In this document: positions 49,732 to 59,800 of the stretch, piece after piece
Position numbering within the stretch: position 1 is the first letter of the stretch
Layout of the letters: every line of letters starts with the position of its first letter
Source of the DNA: Pelodera strongyloides
Lineage: Eukaryota > Nematoda > Chromadorea > Rhabditida > Rhabditidae
Reading direction: 5' to 3'
DNA: 64,000 nt
NCBI GenBank assembly: GCA_036852015.1
Contig: JAANDG010000146.1
Coordinates: 62,001 to 126,000, forward strand
Notes under the pieces: model-generated
Databases searched by the model: none
What the model was told of the DNA's origin: nothing
What the model saw: the letters and a program-made list of their open reading frames with translations, nothing else
Translations under genes and position numbers: made by a program

Positions 49732-50615
49732 TTAAAGGGTCAGGCCCATTTCAAATGACCCCTATTTTTGATGATTAAATCTGATTCTCCATGTCAAATA
49801 TAGTAGGCTGAATTTTTTTCCAATTTTCAGTCGCAATATTCACGCAGTTTTCAGCAATTTACCATGGGCAGTCATACACAACAATCAATCGCAATCGGGC
49901 CTTGATCGGGGCGAAATCGGGGTTCTTAATTAACCGTTTACTCCGCCGAAAAATCAACGTGTTTCACTCAACTGTTTTAAGTGATTTTTTGGTTAGTTTA
50001 TTCATGTTACCCCTGGACAGAGTAAATACGGATGCACACAGGAAAGTGAAAACCCCGATTTCGCCCCGATCATTTGTCAAAAAACCCCGATTTCGCCCCG
50101 ATCATGTCAAAAAACCCCACAAAAAGCCCGATCACGTCCCGATTTCGCCCCGATCACAAATAATCGGGGCATAATTGGGAACAAGGCCGGATTTCGCCCC
50201 GATTCTTTCAAAAAACCCCGATTTCGCCCCGATCATTTGTCGAAAAACCCCGATTTCGCCCCGATAACGGCCCGATTTTTTGAGGGACTTGATCGGGGCG
50301 AAATCGGGGTTTTTAGTTTCCCATGCATGATCGATTATTTTCGAAAAAACCCGATTTTGCCCCTATTCTTTCAAAAAACCCCGATTTCGCCCCGATCAAG
50401 GCCCGATTTTTTGAGGGACTTGATCGGGGCGAAATCGGGGTTTTTTGGTTTCCCATGCATATAGTTGGTTATGACTGGCCATGGTAAATTGCTGAATAAT
50501 GCGTGAATGTTGCGCTTGAAAATTAGAAAAATATCGTATCCTACTATATTTGACATGGAGAATCAGACGGAATCATCAAAAATAGGGGTCATTTGAAATG
50601 GGCCTGACCCTTTAA
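49732..50615. mobile_element. Large inverted-repeat element filled with ATCGGGGCGAAATCGGGG iterations
   Basis: The terminal inverted repeats are about 140 bp. The left starts TTAAAGGGTCAGGCCCATTT and the right is the inverse, ending AAATGGGCCTGACCCTTTAA. Between them (about 49885-50455) GATCGGGGCGAAATCGGGG and its inverse recur many times, often as back-to-back palindromes with the phrase TTTTTTGAGGGACTTGATCG. No ORF of interest. It looks like a non-autonomous DNA element whose centre has expanded. Confidence 0.8.
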
Positions 50616-50638
50616 TATTTAAATTTGTGTGCGACCAA

Positions 50639-50820
50639 TTAAAGCGGAATACCTGCCGGTTTTTGAAAGGCATTAAGTGCACCAGCATTCTTATGCAGCT
50701 TATGCAAATGACCGTAAATTAGAATAAAAAATCGAGCTAAAATCGAGCAACTTTGCATAAATAAGTAAGAAGTCATTTGTCCACGATGCGTTTCAAAAAC
50801 CGGCCGGTATTTTGCTTTAA
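50639..50820. repeat. Palindromic MITE, GAAATACCGGCCGG family
   Basis: Left end TTAAAGCGGAATACCTGCCG; right end AACCGGCCGGTATTTTGCTT then TAA. It lies only about 25 bp from the larger element. Confidence 0.78.
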
Positions 50821-51511
50821 TATGTAATAAATAAAAAAAGCTATTGTTTTCGGAATAAAATTCTCAACTCTTCAAGTTATAAGATAAACAATGTATAGCT
50901 TTGTATAAGACCCCCATCTAACAATAAAAAATCCAAACTAATGAAGTACTTGGAAATAAAAAAATATAATTACAACCACAATAAATTAGTATATATGTGT
51001 AATAATTAAAAATATGATAATATAATAATTAGAATTAGAATAAGATTCGTAATTGATCTATCTCTGCATAACATAGCTTCGTGCCAGCTTGTTTGTGGTT
51101 TTGTATACGTATACAGGAGCGTTGCCTGGGGTAACGCGCCTGCTCCATTAGACTATTATTCAACCAAAATTTGCATACAGCTGGTGCACATTCAACCATA
51201 GGCTATAATCATAACACACAGGCGTCTGACGACTAACAGAGGAACTTTATATACATTAAAGCGGTATGGCACGTGGTTTTTTAAACCATCTTGCAAAATT
51301 GTATTCTAAAAAAAAATTTGTTTTACGCTTCAAGAGCGTGCACCTTTATTCAAGGGAGTTCAAAGTACAATTTCAAGGTTTGCTTATGACATGTTCCGCA
51401 GAGGTCCTGAGCAGGAGGCGACGAGTTCCAGATGACAAATTGCTCGACGTCTTCGGGCTAGGGCCAGGAGGGATTGCCCATGGTTCCCTCGCCTGGTGGT
51501 GTTTTCAAAGG

Positions 51512-51588
51512 TGTCACGGGCCGGAATCGAACTCGGGTCGATTGCGTTAGAGACGAACGCGCTGCCACTGGACCACCAGGCCCCCCGT
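51512..51588 (-). repeat. tRNA-like sequence, probably a SINE head or tRNA pseudogene
   Basis: On the minus strand it has an A-box-like GGTCCAGTGGCAGCGCG, a 5-bp anticodon-type stem GCGTT/AACGC and a B-box-like GAGTTCGATTCCGG. The anticodon loop lacks the invariant U33 and the T stem does not pair well, so I do not call it a working tRNA. Confidence 0.5.
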
Positions 51589-53637
51589 GAAGGTCTCCAA
51601 AAATTGTAACCGGGTCTTATGACAAGGCCCTTCGTATAAATACTTTATTCTAATTCTCATGCATTCTCATGCATTGTGTTCTCATGCAAGAAGTTATATA
51701 AAGGTTTTATTGAGGATATGCAATTAACACATCTCAAAAGGTGACCCTAAGATACCACGCTTCACAACGCAGTATACTCACAAGGGAAGTTATTGGCTGG
51801 CTCAGAAATTTGCATAAAAAGCTCTACGTGGCTAAGTTTTTTTGCAATGCTAGCTGAAATTAGTCGCTAAGTGGTCGTTGACCGGGCACCAAAATGGCGT
51901 GGAAACCATTTGGAGACCGGATGCCGACGGTTTTTTGCGGTCACAGTGACTCCGTCGTTGTAAAATTTCTTCAAGTTCATCCACCTGGAAAAACGGAATA
52001 ATTGTCCAGACCACAGAAAAACGGTCATTAGCCGGTCACCAAGTGGTCCCCAAATGGTTTAACCCACAGAAAAAACAGGAAATTCCTCGATTTCCTATGT
52101 AGTACATTCACTGTTCCTTGAGCAGGTGCAATTTGTCTGGTCTATTAGACAACAGGAACAAGAAACAGATTTTTTACTCTTGAAATATTTTGGAGAAGCT
52201 CGGAGACAGATAACGAGAGAGAGAGAGGGAGAGAGAGAGAAAGAGAAGAGAGAGAGAGATAGTGGAGAGAGAGAGAAGCCGAAGAGTGTCTAAAAGAAAT
52301 GTCAGAAAAATAAGATGAAGTACAGCGTTCCAATGATGAATTAAGGTCAATTAGACCACTGTAATAGGATCACGGATGGCACATTGTGAAGACAATTGCA
52401 AAGCAAATATACGTCTAAGCTAATCTTAAAGCGGCATGGCACGTGATTTTGGAACGTTTTCCGCAAAGCGACATTCTCATGTATTATGACGTATTCTATG
52501 CAATCCTCGTCAAACCTTTACGAATGAAGGCATACCTCGTTCTTTTACAGGAGATTATTCTAATTTGAGCGGCGGCACTCTTTTATATCCGATGCGGAAC
52601 AATTTATTCGAATTATTCTTCCGTAACGTGAGTGCTAGCGCACACTACATTTACTCTTTTATATAATAAGAAATGTTCTATTTCTACCACTATGAAGCAT
52701 ATTTTAAATCTAGTTCACCCGTGTCAACCCGCTGTTCCCCCCTTTTATCTTAGTTTCCTCGTTTCTATATTATAAACAGATGTGCTCCGAAAAACAAGAC
52801 AGTTTTTCAGGGGCAGCACGAATAAAAATCGTTTGTAATATATGCAAAAACTCCCTGTAATCCCCATTCTGTTTAGTTATGTGGGTAGGTTTACACAAAA
52901 GTTGCCGACTTACTTTTGAATTCAATATTTTACTTTTTTTCGGACTCCGCAAACACCAAAATGTTGCCCTGTATTGTAAGCTTGATAGATAATTTAGCAT
53001 ATTTAATTACTAACTTTTTTATAATGGGGTTTACAAGAACCCTAAAAAAATGGTGTATTTCTGTCAATACTACCGTATTTCTGCACGAAACCTGCATATA
53101 TAATATGAAAAATAAATAAAAAATTCCAGCATACTTGGAAATATCCTAGCCGGTTAGAAAAACTACGGTATTTGCTCATATAGAATTTCAAGCACCCTAC
53201 CAATTCGCGGTACAAAATACAAAAAATGTTAGTACAAAGTACAACATGTGTGTGTGTGTTATTGTTTTTGTGTCTAGAATAAACAGAACCAATACACAAT
53301 ACTAGATCAAAGAAATGAAACTTCATATTATTGTTTATCTCACCTCTTATCTTATATCTATACTTCCTTATACAGAAGAAGAAGACGAAGAAAAAACTGC
53401 AACAAAGAGTTATCTCCGAATAGGATACCAGTAACTGATAAACCAAGTAAGGTGCGATGAAGCTGAGCATAAATTTAAGTTGTTTACCGAAATGTATATA
53501 AGTTTTATTTTGTTCTAGCTCAGAACTGTTTTAAATCAATGTGCATTCCATAAGTATAGATACTTTTTAAACTATTGGTTTTTAAACTACTACTCACTGA
53601 ATAGATTTAAAAGTTCTTTTTCAACCAGAGGCCGGTT

Positions 53638-53859
53638 TCACCAACAGTTCCGTGCGCACGGAAGGTTTTAGTATGGAAAAGAAACTTGCGCGGCAGACTA
53701 GAAGTTTCTTTTTACTTCTTACTTAAGCGCACGTAAATGTTGGTGAAACGCCAAGTAAGCGCGCACGGAACTTCCGTTGAACGGAAGAAGCGTGCCGCAA
53801 GTTTCTCTCCGTTCAAACGGAAGTTCCGTGCGAACGGAAATGTTGGTGAAACCGGCCTC
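53638..53859. mobile_element. Palindromic MITE with GAGGCCGGTTTCACCAACA ends
   Basis: Left end GAGGCCGGTTTCACCAACAG; right end is the inverse TGTTGGTGAAACCGGCCTC. The inside has repeated TTCCGTGCGCACGGAA-type palindromes and CGCGGCAGACTAGAAGTTTC. The ends closely resemble the GAGGCCGTATTCACCA group. Confidence 0.75.
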
Positions 53860-54879
53860 AGGTAGGGGATCGCGGACAACCACGCACCACTTTTTGGCCG
53901 TGAAATGAATTGTTGAAACAGCTCTTTAAACTGAACTTTGCTCTATTTTTCTTTTTGTTCTAGTTGAATTACTATTAAATTTTTTTTAAATACGTCGAGT
54001 TTGCCAGTTTAGTACTTTATATCATAAACTGCATAGGTGTGCGGTTAGAGGGCCAGTGGTGGGTGACCGCGCCAGTTATCCTCGAAACGCCCGCCTTTAT
54101 TTGGCGCACTTCTGGCCCTGCTGCCGCGTAAAATATTCCATAATTTGAGGGGAACTCATTTGTCCAAAGGGCGCCAATCCTGGTCCAACTACAAACTTTA
54201 TGCTAGAATATTAAAGGATCGCAGTCACTCCAAATTCGTATTTTTTATTCGCTTTTCATTAATTGTTCAAGTCTGTGAAGAAAACGACGATTCCAGCGCC
54301 AAAGTACGGCAAAACGAACTCAGGGAGAGAAATCCCTGTTTATGACTTTTACTTATATACCGTAGTTTATAATTGCCCGTATAGAGTTTCATAATAAATA
54401 CCCTGCAGTGATAAACCACGCGCCAGGTGTAACACTGCAGGCTGTTCACTCTCCAAGTACCCCTGGCAATTGCATATATGCACCGGCGTCGGTCATTTAT
54501 CAAAACTCATTCTCATTGATTTCTCTCCCTGAGTTCCATTTTATGTGGATTTTTATGGGCTGCATATTGTTTTATAAATCTGCTTACATCTAATAAAAAT
54601 CGAATAAAAAAGTTGATTTTGAAGTGACTGCCTTCCTTTAAGGGCACTTCTCCCGCGTTGTTCAAAAGAACGCCAAAACTAGGCGGCACACGCGCACACG
54701 GACACGTGCTTAATTTGTCTTCACGATACGCTAATCTAAATCCAGTTGCAGACTTTATGCTAATTTCTATCCAAAAGGCCACCTGCATCTTCCAATTTCA
54801 TGTGTTTTTTTGTTGATAGACGGCGGTGATCAATAGCTATATAAGGGCAATGAATTCAAATATACAAGTCTTATCTGCT

Positions 54880-55095
54880 TATTACTGTTTGATTACTCTT
54901 TCTCTCCCTTCTCTCTCTCTCTCTCTGTCTCTTGTCTCTCTCTCCTTCACTTTCCCTCCATCTCATTATCTCTATGAATCTCAGGTACTTTTCATATTGG
55001 GCGCGTTCCAAGCCAATAAAGTTGGAAAGAGAGGGAGAGATAGTGATAGAGAGAGAAAGAGGGAGTGAAAGAGGGAGAGAAAGAGAGAGAGACAG
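54880..55095. repeat. (TC)n ... (GA)n imperfect inverted simple repeats
   Basis: A TCTCTC-rich tract (54895-54970) and a GAGAGA-rich tract (55025-55092) face each other across about 60 bp containing TTTTCATATTGGGCGCGTTC. They could pair as a hairpin; a chance pairing of simple repeats is equally likely. Confidence 0.6.
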
Positions 55096-55401
55096 ATAGA
55101 AGCGTTTTGTTTTATCGTGTTTTTCACACATTACAGGCCATTATGACACTATGCGAAGCAGAATTTCAGAATTCACGTTGTGCCCTTTTTTCGCTTCGAA
55201 CACAATCATTTAATTCTATTGCTTTATCTTCAACTTTTGCTTTTGTTACTTAGCTTGACATTAATTATTACCGGTGCGCCGCAAATGTGCCGCGCACCGC
55301 CACAGTAGTGCGCCGCAAGTGGTTCGGTTGTGTGCCAGGAATAAGCCACAGGTCCGCGAAGAACAATTTTCCGTACCCCATGCGTCTAAAATTTTCTCAT
55401 G

Positions 55402-55475
55402 AGCGCACGGCATGGGAATCGAACCCGCGATCTATGCGTGGGTGTGTGGGCAGCTATCCACTACAACACACCACA
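55402..55475 (-). repeat. tRNA-like sequence, probably a SINE head or tRNA pseudogene
   Basis: On the minus strand: A-box-like TTGTAGTGGATAGC and a good B box CGGGTTCGATTCCC. The anticodon arm does not fold into a standard 5+7 form (GCCCACACACCCACGC), so it is not a functional tRNA by eye. Confidence 0.5.
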
Positions 55476-56526
55476 CTCGATAAATCTACCAATCTACTTT
55501 ATTATACAAAAAGAACGTCTGTAGTTTGCATAGCATAAAAAAGTAGAAGAAAGAACGCTTCGCGACACTTTTTTTTCGAACGAAAGATTAATTGAAAAAT
55601 TTTCTTATCTCGGAAACGCGATCTAAAAAAAAACTTAAAAAAAAAAACTCTCGGGACTGTTGAGGAACAAAATCATGTGGCAAAGTTACCAGTACTCAGG
55701 GGTAACCCCCAATTTTCAACATTTACTTGTTAATAAGAATTTGTAATGAACCACGAAACTTACTTAAAGCGGTATAACACCCGGTTTTTCGTCCCATGTA
55801 GCGTATGCAAATAACTGCGCGGTACTGCGCGATTTTTTATGCTAATTATATTGTGTCCGCGTGATTGCGTCTCTACGTATGCGAGTAGCGTTCGCGTAAT
55901 AAATTATCAGTATTACTATTACAATAAACACTACCCGAGAAATCTTATCAAAACTATTTATCAGTTATATTATAGTTATCACTGATCATTTGATTTTATT
56001 TCTCTCTTTTTACTAGTATCGTCTGCCAGCCTTTCGATGATATGCCTGTGACAAGATTATCATTTTCATTGTTTTTAAGCGGAAATATAATTTTCGTCCG
56101 TGAAAAATTGAACGCATTTCATAGAAAATTTCCCGAAATGGGCCGCGCACTTGGAAAATACTATGCTATTGAGCTACACCCTATAACCTTTGAATAATTG
56201 CATCAGGTTAAATTATTCATGGGAATTTTTTTTCTGATTGAGGGAAGCCACGCTTATAAAGTTATGCATTAGTCTTGGTTTTTACTTCCGCTCACCTTGA
56301 TAATCAAGGTAGTAAAAGTAAAATGGTATTCTTTCATTTGTATTTTTTTCATCTATTTAAAATATATTTGAGTTGACAGGTGTTTTGGTCCTGCTTATTT
56401 TTATTTATTGTTCCAGAACTGCATGTATTACATCGCTTTCTTTTCGCCACTTATATCTATTACTTATACGATCAGCTCATGATTTTCGTAATATTTTTCA
56501 AACAGATTTCTATGCTTCACATTAAA

Positions 56527-56707
56527 TTAAAGCGAAACACCGGCCGTTTTGGAAACGCATCGCGGACAACTGAATTCTTACGTATTTATGCTAATTTGCT
56601 CGAATTTAGCTCGATTTTTGATTATAATTTATGTTCATTTGCATAAGCTGCACAAGAATGTTGGTGTATTCGATTCGTTTCAAAAACCGGCCGGTATTTC
56701 GCTTTAA
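56527..56707. repeat. Palindromic MITE, GAAATACCGGCCGG family
   Basis: Left end TTAAAGCGAAACACCGGCCG; right end AACCGGCCGGTATTTCGCTT. The centre is in the opposite orientation to most copies. It abuts a second palindrome, sharing TTTAA. Confidence 0.8.
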
Positions 56708-56854
56708 AGCGGTATAAAATTATGTTGGACGCCAAATTCCCATCATTCCCATGTAGTGCTAGTTTTTATTCTAATTATTATCAGTTGCATTGATGATATG
56801 GTAATGCAGGTGTTCATCACGCGTTTCAAAAACCAGCTGTTATACCGCTTTAAC
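56704..56854. repeat. Palindromic repeat, TTAAAGCGGTATAAAATT
   Basis: Left end TTAAAGCGGTATAAAATTAT; right end CCAGCTGTTATACCGCTTTA. It follows the previous MITE without a gap and ends about 30 bp upstream of the transporter's first coding exon. Confidence 0.65.
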
Positions 56855-56882
56855 ATCACTAATTTCAGTAATAAATCCACTG

Positions 56883-59800
56883 ATGTTGTTCGACATCAAC
56901 CGCTTCCATTTCTTTGTCTTAATAACATGGCAATTTGCCATTTTCTTCGCATCACAGCAAATTTTTCCGATATTTTCAAATTATTTGCCGCACTGGAGCT
57001 GCGATGATGGGGCACCGACTAAGGTGGGTAAATTTTTAATCATGTATTTTCTTTTACACGCAGGGTCCCATGTTGACATGTTGATGTCCCTCATCTTAGG
57101 GTCCTTTTTGGTCATTTAAAAACTAGTTCGCATTGCTTGCCTCATCTATATCGAGTAAATATCTTATTATATTTCCATGAAGCTTCATTAGTTGATGGTA
57201 ATTAGATCTATTCTTAGGTCGTAACTTTACGCTTGGTATTGTTCTAGGGTTTATCTTCTACCTGCGCTATGCAAACTCTTGGGTTTACGTTTACGCTTTT
57301 CAAACTGTGGCATTAGCCCTAGGAGTACCCGTCAACTTACATAGACTGGAAATTGTTCAAAATACAATATTTCGCTATTCAGGATTGCTCTGTCTATTTG
57401 GAATGCAACGGGACGATAAAATTCCATGATTCGGCATTTGCCTCGGCGGCACTAGAGTGAGATTTTCGGATTTACCTACGTTGCCCTTCTCGTCGTTGGC
57501 ACCTTGTGTTTGCCTGTGGAATGGCTATTTACCGAGGCCTATACTGAAGCGCTTATTCTTGTGCTAAGTATCCTAGTTCAGAAAAATTCCGATTCCAACA
57601 AATTTATCTTCACCGCTGTTACCACACTTTCAAGAGAAAAAATGTGTAAGCATGAAAAAAAGAGCTACCAAATTTTTCATGGAACTGTTCCTTTAGATAC
57701 GGTTGGATATGCGGTCCAGATGCGTACCTCGCCTCGCTCTTCTCGCAAATCCAATTCGCCGGCGTCTTGCTGGGAACTTTTTCGTTCGGAGCGATTTCTG
57801 ACGCCATAGGCCGAAAGCCAATTGCCGTCTTGGCAATGACCATTGGAGTAATTATGAACTTTGTCACAGGTATGCGTAGAATAATTTATTAAGGTAATTG
57901 CGATCGCGCTGAATCTGACAAATAACTTAATTTTCTAAAGTCTCCCAATTGATATTCCACAAGCGATATCCATTTACAATGATTGTGTAGAGAATGGGGA
58001 CAGTCTATTGAGTACCCTAGCTCCCTTTGAGTATATTCCTTTCCGGCGAGTTATCTCACCACTATGGCAATCAGCTCACCATTAGCCATTTAGCTGTCCA
58101 TACAATTACAGGTCAACCACCCTCCTGTAATTATCCTGTAATTACAGAACAATCCACTTACAATTATCCCGCAATTACAGGTCAACCACCCTCCTGTAAT
58201 TATCCTGTAATTACAGAACAATCCACTTACAATTATCCCGCAATTACAGGTCACCACCCACCTGTAATTAGCCTGTAATTACATAACAATCCACTTACAA
58301 TTATCCCGCAATTACAGGTCACCACCCTCCTGTAATTAGCCTGTAATTACATAACAATCCACTTACAATTATCCTGCAATTGCAGGTCATCACCCTCCTG
58401 TAATTAGCCTGTAATTACATAACAATCCACTTACAATTATCCCGCAATTACAGGTCACCACCCTCCTGTAATTAGCCTGTAATTACATAACAATCCACTT
58501 ACAATTATCCCGCAATTACAGGTCACCACCCTCCTGTAATTAGCCTGTAATTACATAACAATCCACTTACAATTATCCTGCAATTACAGGTCATGACCCT
58601 CCTGTAATTAGCCTGTAATTACATAACAATCCACTTACAATTATCCCGCAATTACAGGTCACCACCCTCCTGTAATTAGCCTGTAATTACATAACAATCC
58701 ACTTACAATTATCCCGCAATTACAGGTCACCACCCTCCTGTAATTAGCCTGTAATTACATAACAATCCACTTACAATTATCCCGCAATTACAGGTCACCA
58801 CCCTCCTGTAATTAGCCTGTAATTACATAACAATCCACTTACAATTATCCTGCAATTACAGGTCATCACCCTCCTGTAATTAGCCTGTAATTACATAACA
58901 ATCCACTTACAATTATCCCGCAATTACAGGTCACCACCCTCCTGTAATTAGCCTGTAATTACATAACAATCCACTTACAATTATCCTGCAATTACAGGTC
59001 ATCACCCTCCTGTAATTAGCCTGTAATTACATAACAATCCACTTACAATTATCCCGCAATTACAGGTCACCACCCTCCTGTAATTAGCCTGTAATTACAT
59101 AACAATCCACTTACAATTATCCTGCAATTACAGGTCATCACCCTCCTGTAATTAGCATGTAATTACATAACAATCCACTTACAATTATCCCGCAATTACA
59201 GGTCACCCCCTCCTGTAATTAGCCTGTAATTACATAACAATCCACTTACAATTATCCCGCAATTACAGGTCACCACCCTCCTGTAATTAGCCTGTAATTA
59301 CATAACAATCCACTTACAATTATCCCGCAATTACAGGTCACCACCCTCCTGTAATTAGCCTGTAATTACATAACAATCCACTTACAATTATCCTGCAATT
59401 ACAGGTCATCACCCTCCTGTAATTAGCCTGTAATTACATAACAATCCACTTACAATTATCCTGCAATTACAGGTCTGGCTCCGAATTGGCAGATCCTTCT
59501 CGGCATCCGTTTCTTCGTCGGTCTCTCCATCGGAGGCACCCTGGTTGTCGTGTGCACTTTCGTAATGGAAATGCTGCTCCCGAAACAGAGAATGGCACTA
59601 CGAGCATTCTTTAACTGGGTGAGCTTCAGTAGAAAATTAGATATAACATAACTCAAGCTCTTTGCATAACTCTGTGCTCATCGGAACGGTCAAGTAATTT
59701 GGAACGGGAGGGCGTGCGGCGCAGTGGCAAGCGCCTTGCTCCACGCCACCGGTGGCTGGTTCGAGCCCGGCCCGGAACCCCTTCACCCACCAAAGGTGTA

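Larger units (their letters stand above)
49605..56882. other. Spacer between the unrecognised gene and the transporter
   Basis: No exon I can support. It contains the large inverted-repeat element (49732-50615), palindromic MITEs, tRNA-like sequences at 51512-51588 and 55402-55475, simple GA/TC repeats (52210-52280, 54880-55095) and a GAGGCCGGTTTCACCA element (53638-53859). The 5' end of the transporter could extend into its right edge. Confidence 0.6.

Noticed and set aside
51512..51588. Functional tRNA-Arg (UCU)
   Set aside because: Position 33 is not U and the T stem does not pair; treated as tRNA-like repeat.
57504..57809. Plus-strand open frame overlapping transporter exon 3
   Set aside because: Homology is in the frame of exon 57697-57869 with clean splice sites; this frame crosses the intron.
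58088..59472. Tandem array as a CRISPR-like locus
   Set aside because: Units are contiguous with no unique spacers, the genome is eukaryotic, and the array sits in an intron.
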